In this document: piece after piece, positions 15,530 to 21,676 of the stretch
How the letters are laid out: every line of letters starts with the position of its first letter
How positions within the stretch are numbered: position 1 is the first letter of the stretch
Source: JAFGOG01 sp034429215
GTDB lineage: Bacteria > Chloroflexota > Anaerolineae > JAAYZQ01
Direction: 5' to 3'
DNA: 25,597 nt
NCBI GenBank assembly: GCA_034429215.1
Contig: DAOUGI010000081.1
Location: 1 to 25,597, forward strand
The notes under the pieces: model-generated
Seen by the model: only the letters and a program-made list of their open reading frames with translations
Told to the model about the DNA's origin: nothing
Databases searched by the model: none
Position numbers and translations under genes: made by a program

Positions 15530-16833
15530 CGTTGGATCGTCTGATCGCGGCCCGGCCCGACAGAGATGTACGACGCCGGGATGCCGAGCAGCTCCTCGAT
15601 GCACGACACATAGTCGCGAGCCTGGCTAGGTAGATCTTTCAAGTCTCGTGTCTGCGCAATCTCACTCTGCCAGCCGGGCAGCACCTGATAGATCGGGCGA
15701 CAACGGGCCAACACCGTCTGGTCGATCGGAAAAGACTCGATCCGCTGGCCATCCAGGTCATAGGCAACACAGATCTGAACCGTCTCAAATCGGGAGAGCA
15801 CGTCGAGCTTGGTCAGAGCGATCTCGGTCAGGCCATTAACGCGCACCGCGTGGCGCAATGTGACGGCGTCCAGCCAGCCGCAGCGGCGAGGGCGGCCGGT
15901 GGTTGTGCCAAACTCATCCCACGGCTGCGCGCCCGTGCCCCGCAGCATGTCTGCCAGCTCACCGGCCAGCTCTGTGGGCATGGGACCGGCGCCGACGCGC
16001 GTCTGGTAGGCCTTGACCACGCCTACTATCCGCTCGATATGCTGCGGCCCAACCCCCAGCCCGATCAACGCCCCGCCAATGGTGGGGTAAGAGCTGGTTA
16101 CGTATGGATAAGTGCCATGGTCCAGGTCCAACAGCGTACCCTGGGCGCCCTCGGCCAGGATCTGCTTGCCGGAGCGAAGGGCGTTACTGACCATCTCCGG
16201 GACGTCGGCGATATACGGAGCGAGTCGCTTGGCGTGCATCAGGGCCTCTTCGATCCCTGTATCTGCCATCGCCTCCAGCCGCGGCTGGCCATAGATCTTG
16301 GTCAGGATTTCGTTCTTGGCCGCCCACTGCTCGCGAATGCGCTGGGCCAGGGCCTCCGGCCGCTCAACAGCGTGGAGCAGCTCATGGGCGCGGATGCCTG
16401 TACGAGCGGCTTTGTCGGTGTAAGCCGGGCCAATGCCACGCCGCGTGGTGCCCAGCGCCGCGTCGCCTCGCAACCCTTCGGCGGCGCCGTCCAAAGCGAT
16501 GTGATAGGGCAAGATCAGGTGAGCCTGGCCGCTCAGCCTCAGCCGGGCCGGCGAAACGTCTACGCCGCGCGCCGCCAGGCCGTCCATCTCAGCCAGCAGC
16601 CGCTGGGGGTTGACAACCATGCCCCCACCCAACAGGCAGGTGACACGGGGGTACAGGATGCCGGACGGGATCAGGTGCAGGGCAAAGCGCTCCGTGCCAA
16701 CGGTGACGGTATGCCCGGCGTTATCGCCGCCGCCGTAACGGACCACCAGGTCGGTCTGGGCAGCCAGCAGGTCGGTAATCTTGCCCTTGCCTTCGTCACC
16801 CCACTGCGCACCAAGGATCACGGTAATTGCCAT
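15526..16833 (-). CDS. purA: Adenylosuccinate synthetase
   Basis: Joins IMP and aspartate with GTP to form adenylosuccinate, the first committed step from IMP to AMP. Motifs: WGDEGKGK with catalytic D13, GGDNAGHT with H41, TTRRGIGPAY, EGAQGTLLDLDHGTYPYVTSS split normally in the family, TTTGRPRRCGW and LTKLDVL. It has 435 residues, the usual size. ATG 16833 is chosen over an in-frame TTG seven codons upstream because GAGGG (16839-16843) lies 5 nt before it and the family start is MAITVILGAQWGDEGK. It begins 10 bp after the ade stop, and its own stop overlaps the lipoprotein start. It uses the IMP that HPRT makes. Confidence 0.97.
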   Translation of the reverse strand: MAITVILGAQWGDEGKGKITDLLAAQTDLVVRYGGGDNAGHTVTVGTERFALHLIPSGILYPRVTCLLGGGMVVNPQRLLAEMDGLAARGVDVSPARLRLSGQAHLILPYHIALDGAAEGLRGDAALGTTRRGIGPAYTDKAARTGIRAHELLHAVERPEALAQRIREQWAAKNEILTKIYGQPRLEAMADTGIEEALMHAKRLAPYIADVPEMVSNALRSGKQILAEGAQGTLLDLDHGTYPYVTSSYPTIGGALIGLGVGPQHIERIVGVVKAYQTRVGAGPMPTELAGELADMLRGTGAQPWDEFGTTTGRPRRCGWLDAVTLRHAVRVNGLTEIALTKLDVLSRFETVQICVAYDLDGQRIESFPIDQTVLARCRPIYQVLPGWQSEIAQTRDLKDLPSQARDYVSCIEELLGIPASYISVGPGRDQTIQR

Positions 16834-16843
16834 AGCAACCCTC

Positions 16844-18553
16844 TCATTCCCCAAACAGCGGCACTATCTGGAACTCGACCACATCCACCAATCCCTTGTC
16901 GGTCAGCTTGAGCGCCGGGATGACCGGCAGAGCCAGGAACGACAAAGTCATGAACGGATCGGGCAGGGTCGATCCCAGGGCCTGAGCCGCTTTCGTCAGG
17001 GCCGTCACCTGGTCACGCACCTCTTCCAGTGGCCGGTCAGACATCAGACCGGCGATCGGCAGCGGGCAGGCAGCCTGTACCCGGCCATCGGCCACCGCTG
17101 CCTGGCCACCGCCCATCTCGACGATGGCAGCCACGGCAGCCAGCATGTCGGCGTCGGACATGCCGACAACCACCACGTTGTGCGAATCGTGGGCCACGCT
17201 GGAAGCAATCGCCCCCCGCCTGAGCCCGATCCCCTTGACCAACCCCAGCCCCAGGTTGCCGGTGCCCCGGTGCCGCTCGACGACGGCGATCTTGGCCAGG
17301 TCGCGAGCCGGGTCCGTCACGACCTGCCCGCCGGCAATTGCCGGCTCCAGCCGCAGGTCTTCGGTGACGACCTGCCCCGGGACGACGCCGATGATCCGCG
17401 CCGGGCCTTGGCCCGCCGGGATGGTCAGGTCCAGGGCCGCCATGTTCAGGTGAACCGTCGGCTGAGTCGGGACCTGTGGAAACTCGGCGGCAGATAGAAG
17501 GCACCGTCCCCCTTCGGCCACGAGCTGCCCGGCGGCGTATACCTGGGCCACCCGCACCCGCTCCAGGTCATCCAATACCAGCAGGTCGGCCCGATAGCCG
17601 GGAGCAACCGCGCCGGTCTGCCGCAGGCCAAAGTACAGGGCAGTGTTGATGCTCGCCATCTGGATGGCCAATATGGGGTTGAGCCCTCCGGAAATCGCCT
17701 GCCTGACGACGTCGTCGATGTGCCCCTCGGTCAGCAGAGTATCGGGATGGCGGTCGTCGGTGCAAAAGTGGCAGGAGCGGGCGTTGGCCGGTGTCACCAG
17801 GGGCAGCAGGCTGTGCAGATTGCGGGCAGTAGTACCCTCCCGAATAAAGATGTGCATCCCCCGGCGCAGCTTTTCACGGGCCTCGTCCGGGTCGGTGCAC
17901 TCGTGATCCGAGCCGATGCCTGCCGCCAGGTAGGCGTTCAGGTCCTGGCCTGACAGGCCAGGCGCATGGCCGTCCACCGGCCGGCCGGCGGCGGCCGCAA
18001 TCTTGGCCAGGACAGACGGCACCCGGAACAGAACCCCCGGGTAGTTCATCATTTCGGCCAGGCCCAGCACCCGGTCGTAGGCCAGGATCTGGGCAATGTC
18101 GGCGGCGTCGAGCTCGGCGCCGGCCGTTTCCATGTGGGTGGCGGGCACGCAGGACGGGGCCATCACATAGACGGTCAGCGGCAGGCCGGCGCTGGCGTCC
18201 AGGATATAGCGCACGCCGGCCAGGCCCAGCACATTGGCAATCTCGTGCGGATCGCACACGACGGCGACCGTGCCGTGCGGCAGCACCGCGCGGGCAAACT
18301 CGGCCGGCTGGACCATCGAGCTTTCCAGGTGGACATGGGCATCAATAAAACCGGGACAGATGAACCTGCCGGCCAGGTCCACGACGCGGTGGGCCCGATA
18401 ATCTCCCCCCCAGCCGGCCACCCGGCCATCGGCAATTGCCACTCGGGCAGGATGGATCTCGCCGGATAGGACGTTGATCAGCCGGCCGTTCTTCAGCAGC
18501 AGGTCGGCCGGTTCCTCCCCCCTAGCGACGGCGATCAACCTCTCGACACCCAC
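16844..18553 (-). CDS. ade: Adenine deaminase
   Basis: Hydrolyses adenine to hypoxanthine and ammonia in purine salvage. It is an amidohydrolase-superfamily enzyme with the adenine deaminase architecture. Likely metal ligands are visible in DAHVHLES (H73, H75), LAEMMN (E167), DGHAPG (H196), SDHE (H217) and CTDDRHPD (264-270). The C-terminal domain keeps VAHDSHN and LPVIPALKLTDKGLVDV, both typical of this family. Length 569 residues is usual. The start is GTG 18553 with GGAGG about 6-10 nt upstream. It lies 35 nt after hpt and 10 nt before purA. Confidence 0.95.
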   Translation of the reverse strand: MGVERLIAVARGEEPADLLLKNGRLINVLSGEIHPARVAIADGRVAGWGGDYRAHRVVDLAGRFICPGFIDAHVHLESSMVQPAEFARAVLPHGTVAVVCDPHEIANVLGLAGVRYILDASAGLPLTVYVMAPSCVPATHMETAGAELDAADIAQILAYDRVLGLAEMMNYPGVLFRVPSVLAKIAAAAGRPVDGHAPGLSGQDLNAYLAAGIGSDHECTDPDEAREKLRRGMHIFIREGTTARNLHSLLPLVTPANARSCHFCTDDRHPDTLLTEGHIDDVVRQAISGGLNPILAIQMASINTALYFGLRQTGAVAPGYRADLLVLDDLERVRVAQVYAAGQLVAEGGRCLLSAAEFPQVPTQPTVHLNMAALDLTIPAGQGPARIIGVVPGQVVTEDLRLEPAIAGGQVVTDPARDLAKIAVVERHRGTGNLGLGLVKGIGLRRGAIASSVAHDSHNVVVVGMSDADMLAAVAAIVEMGGGQAAVADGRVQAACPLPIAGLMSDRPLEEVRDQVTALTKAAQALGSTLPDPFMTLSFLALPVIPALKLTDKGLVDVVEFQIVPLFGE

Positions 18554-18588
18554 GACACTCCTCCCTCCCGATCCCTTGGGCCGGGACC

Positions 18589-19371
18589 TTAATGCTTTGA
18601 CGGGCTGGCGGTAACCTTGAGCGTATAGCCCAGCCGGCTAAAGAGCTCGGCGCAGTCTTCCACCGGAAGCCCACCCGCATTGCCTTCCGCCACCAGGTCG
18701 TTCAACACCGACTCGTCGGCCGGGGACAGATCGCCGCCGGCCAGCGTTTGCCCTGCCCAGGCGACCAATTGCTCCAGGGTGATGCTCCGATTCAGGTAGG
18801 CGGTCAGTTGGCGCAAAATCGCGCTCCGCGCCAGCACCTTCTTGTACAACGGCGCTTTGAGCACGCCTACAAAAGGCAAGTTGCGGTAGCCCTCGGCAAA
18901 GTCCAGGCCGTAGCCGACCACGAACTTGTCGGGGATCTCAAACCCAACATAGTCCACCGTGATCGGCACCTGGCGGCGCTCCGGCTTGTCGAGCAGGGCG
19001 CACAGGCGCAGGCTGGCCGGCTGGCGTGCCCTCAAGTTCTCCACCAGATAGCTCAGCGTCTTGCCGGTATCGACGATGTCTTCGACGATCAGCACGTCGC
19101 GCCCGGTGATGTCGGTCTCCAGGTCCATCACCAGCCGCACCGCGCCGCTTTCGGTGCTGGCGCCATAGCTGGAAATGCCGATAAAGTCGAGCTGGACCGG
19201 GATGTCGATGGCGCGCATCAGGTCCGACAAAAAGACGATGGCGCCCCGCAACAGGCCGACCAGCAGCAGATTCTTGCCCCGGTAATCCTCCGAGATCCGC
19301 CGCCCCAGCTCAGTGACTTGAGCCTTGATGGCCTCCTCGCTGACCAATATCTCGGCGATGTCGTTGCGCAT
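18589..19371 (-). CDS. hpt: Hypoxanthine phosphoribosyltransferase with a C-terminal extension
   Basis: Transfers the phosphoribosyl group of PRPP to hypoxanthine (or guanine), giving IMP or GMP. The PRPP-binding motif VLIVEDIVDTGKTL is at 93-106. LVGLLRGAIVFLSDL (37-51), ISSYG, ALLDKP and DYVGFEIPDKFVVGYGLDFAE (140-160) are typical of HPRT. The catalytic domain ends near 180, the usual family length. A further 75 residues follow, mostly helical and acidic, with YLNRSITLEQLVAWA and CAELFSRLGY. A GTG seven codons upstream is open, but ATG 19371 has GGGAG about 10 nt before it and matches the family start. It heads the hpt-ade-purA cluster, under a perfect -35 and TATACT promoter. Confidence 0.94.
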   Translation of the reverse strand: MRNDIAEILVSEEAIKAQVTELGRRISEDYRGKNLLLVGLLRGAIVFLSDLMRAIDIPVQLDFIGISSYGASTESGAVRLVMDLETDITGRDVLIVEDIVDTGKTLSYLVENLRARQPASLRLCALLDKPERRQVPITVDYVGFEIPDKFVVGYGLDFAEGYRNLPFVGVLKAPLYKKVLARSAILRQLTAYLNRSITLEQLVAWAGQTLAGGDLSPADESVLNDLVAEGNAGGLPVEDCAELFSRLGYTLKVTASPSKH

Positions 19372-19424
19372 TCTACTCTTGCTCCCAAGCACAGATTATG
19401 GCCTCAAGCGCTGGGGCCGGGCAC

Positions 19425-19453
19425 AGTATATGCCAAAAAGGGACGATTGTCAA
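19425..19453 (-). promoter_or_regulatory. Promoter of the hpt-ade-purA cluster
   Basis: On the minus strand TTGACA (19453-19448), a 17-bp spacer and TATACT (19430-19425). The start of transcription should be near 19418, giving a leader of about 47 nt to the hpt ATG. It is divergent from the promoter at 19485-19513; the two -35 boxes are about 31 bp apart, close enough for one regulator or local supercoiling to affect both. Confidence 0.85.
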
Positions 19454-19484
19454 CCAGACTGCCAAGTGTCCTACTCATCCCTGT

Positions 19485-19513
19485 TTGCGCTCGGCACCAT
19501 CCTGGGGTACAAT
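19485..19513 (+). promoter_or_regulatory. Promoter of the small unknown gene
   Basis: TTGCGC (19485-19490), 17-bp spacer, TACAAT (19508-19513). Transcription would start near 19520 and leave a short leader with AGAGG just before the ATG at 19537. The -35 is weaker than that of the divergent hpt promoter. Confidence 0.6.
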
Positions 19514-19536
19514 AGAGCCGGAAAGGGAAAGAGGCG

Positions 19537-19956
19537 ATGAGCGGACCGCAATTCACGATCCTGGCGCGCATTGACAACCTGCATTTCATCGCCGCCTGCC
19601 CCCACGGTGTAGCCCACCTGACGTGGGAAAATGCCACCCTGCGCTTTACACTGGACGAATTCAAAGCCTTGGCCTGCCTGGTGGAACGGACAATCACGGC
19701 GCGAACCCCGGTGGTGATGACCGACGGCAACCTGAGCGTGGCATGGCAGCCGCTTGACCGCTGCGAGATCCAGGTTGGACCGGCTGCCCTGCGCCTCCCG
19801 CCGGCCGACTTTCGCCGGCTGGCTTCTACCATACAGCAAGCCAAGCGCCGCCTCGACGACCTCACCGCCTCAGGAGCCTGGAACGAGCCAGACCGGCAGG
19901 AATCGCCGCCCGATCCATTCCAAGCTCTCAGGCAGATCCCCTTTTCCCGCAATTAG
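19537..19956 (+). CDS. Conserved-looking protein of unknown function with an internal repeat
   Basis: A 139-residue soluble protein that I do not recognise as a named family. It has no signal peptide or membrane segment. The first half carries CPHGVAHLTWENATLRFTLDEFKALACLVERT. The second half has a related block, CEIQVGPAALRLPPADFRRLASTIQQAK, sharing the pattern A-x-LR-hydrophobic-x-x-x-x-F-x-x-L-A. This suggests two copies of a small beta-beta-helix unit. The last 30 residues are polar and probably disordered. A promoter (19485-19513) and AGAGG support expression. It is the only plus-strand gene between topA and the right edge. It is convergent with argS, 9 bp apart with no terminator visible between them. 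Confidence 0.75.
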   Translation: MSGPQFTILARIDNLHFIAACPHGVAHLTWENATLRFTLDEFKALACLVERTITARTPVVMTDGNLSVAWQPLDRCEIQVGPAALRLPPADFRRLASTIQQAKRRLDDLTASGAWNEPDRQESPPDPFQALRQIPFSRN

Positions 19957-19965
19957 GCCGGCTGC

Positions 19966-21666
19966 TTACATCCTCTCCGGCGCGCCGACCCCCATCAACG
20001 CCAGCGTCCGTCCCAGCGCCAGCTTGGCGGCCTGCGCCAGCCGCAGCCGGGCCCGGGTGACCTCTTGGTCGGCCGGATCGGAGCTGACGACGCGGCAGTC
20101 GCGGTAAAAGATGTGAAAGACGGCAGCCAGCTCCTGGGCATAGTGCGGCAGGTGATGGCAGGCCAGCTCCTCGACGGCCTTGGCCACGGCCTCAGGCAGC
20201 TCTAGCATCTTGCGGATGAGGGCCAGCTCGGCGGGATGGGTCAGCAGCGACACGTCGGCTCCCTCGGCACTGTGGCCCTGTTCCTCGGCGTAGCGCAGGA
20301 TGCTGGCAATGCGGGCGTGGCCGTACTGCACGTAATAGACCGGATTTTCGCTCGACTCTTTGCGGGCCAGGTCGAGATCGAGGTCCATCTGGCTGTCGGC
20401 GGCGCGGGCCAGCAGGAAAAAGCGCAAAGCGTCAGGGCCAATGTCGTCCAGCGCCTCGCGCAGGTCCACCTGGGTGCCGGCCCGCTTGGACAGCCGCACC
20501 TGCTCGCCGCTCTCCAACAAGGTCACCAACTGGTAGAGGTGCAGGGTCAGCCGCTCGGGGTCCAGGCCAAGGGCGCGCATCATGGCCTTCATCCGCGGCA
20601 CATGGCCATGATGGTCGGCGCCCCACACGTCGATGACCCAGTCAAAGCCGCGCTGCACAAACTTGTTATAGTGGTAGCTGATGTCCGAGGCAAAGTAACC
20701 CGGCAGGCCGTTGGAGCGGATAACCACCTCGTTCTTGTCGGCGCCCAACGCTTCGGCGTTGAACCACACCGCGCCGTCGGCCATGTACAGGTGATCGCCC
20801 TCGCGCAGGATGGTCATGATCTGGTCGAACACACCCTCCTGGTAGAGCGTGCGCTCGGAAAACCAGTTATCATAATGCACATTCATAGTGGCGACGTCGC
20901 GGCGGACACTCTCCAGGACCATCTCCCGCCCGATTTCGGTCATGAGCTTCACCGCCTCATCGCGGGGCATGCCCAGGTAGCGATCCCCCTCATCGTCCGC
21001 GATCTGCTTGGCCCAGTCGGCCACATATTGGCCGTGGTATCCGCCTTCGGGGATGTCGCCGGCGTCCTGCCCCAGGTGCTGGCAGTAGCGGACGTACAGG
21101 CTCTCGCCGAATTTCCCTATCTGCGTGCCGGCGTCGTTGATATAGTACTCGCGCTGGACCTGGTACCCTCCTGCCACCAGCAGGTTGGCCAGTGTGTCGC
21201 CCAGCACCACGTTGCGCCCAAAGCCGACGTGCAGTGGGCCGGTCGGATTGGCGCTGCCGAATTCCACCTGCACCCGCCGGCCGTGGCCCCGGTCTATATC
21301 GCCGAACCTGTCACCGGCAGCCAGGATCGCCTCCACCTGCTGGGCCAGCCAGCCGTCATCCAGGGTGACGTTGATAAACCCCGGCGGGCAGACCTCCACC
21401 TGGGCGATAAAGGGCGCCTTGGGCAAGCGGTGCGCGATCCGCTGCCCCAGCTCGACCGGGCTCAACGGCCGATGGCCGGCGACCTTGAGCGTGGTATTGA
21501 CCTCCGCGATCATCTGCAGCGGCTGGTTACTGGTATAGTCGCCGCGCTGCGCCTGCCTGGGCCGGGTAATGACCACGGCCGGGATATCGGTCTTGGGCAG
21601 GTCGCCCTTTTTCTGCGCTTTTTTTACAGCCTGGTAAATCAGATCTGCCAGTTCGTCTTTGACCAT
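19966..21666 (-). CDS. argS: Arginyl-tRNA synthetase
   Basis: Charges tRNA-Arg with arginine; class I synthetase. The N-terminal additional domain (about 1-105) is followed by the catalytic fold with SANPTGPLHVGFGRN (138-152), the HIGH-type signature here as HVGF (146-149). IDVWGADHHGHVPRM (345-359) is typical of ArgRS. The KMSKS counterpart is RLSKR (391-395). The DALRFFLL and NPVYYVQYGHARI segments and the C-terminal DALR anticodon-binding domain (about 441-566, ending MGVGAPERM) complete the protein. The 566-residue length is normal. ATG 21666 is chosen; the AGGAG inside the last codons of polA and a G-run lie upstream. The gene starts 10 nt after the polA stop, so it is probably cotranscribed. 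Confidence 0.96.
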   Translation of the reverse strand: MVKDELADLIYQAVKKAQKKGDLPKTDIPAVVITRPRQAQRGDYTSNQPLQMIAEVNTTLKVAGHRPLSPVELGQRIAHRLPKAPFIAQVEVCPPGFINVTLDDGWLAQQVEAILAAGDRFGDIDRGHGRRVQVEFGSANPTGPLHVGFGRNVVLGDTLANLLVAGGYQVQREYYINDAGTQIGKFGESLYVRYCQHLGQDAGDIPEGGYHGQYVADWAKQIADDEGDRYLGMPRDEAVKLMTEIGREMVLESVRRDVATMNVHYDNWFSERTLYQEGVFDQIMTILREGDHLYMADGAVWFNAEALGADKNEVVIRSNGLPGYFASDISYHYNKFVQRGFDWVIDVWGADHHGHVPRMKAMMRALGLDPERLTLHLYQLVTLLESGEQVRLSKRAGTQVDLREALDDIGPDALRFFLLARAADSQMDLDLDLARKESSENPVYYVQYGHARIASILRYAEEQGHSAEGADVSLLTHPAELALIRKMLELPEAVAKAVEELACHHLPHYAQELAAVFHIFYRDCRVVSSDPADQEVTRARLRLAQAAKLALGRTLALMGVGAPERM

Positions 21667-21676
21667 CGGGCCCCCA

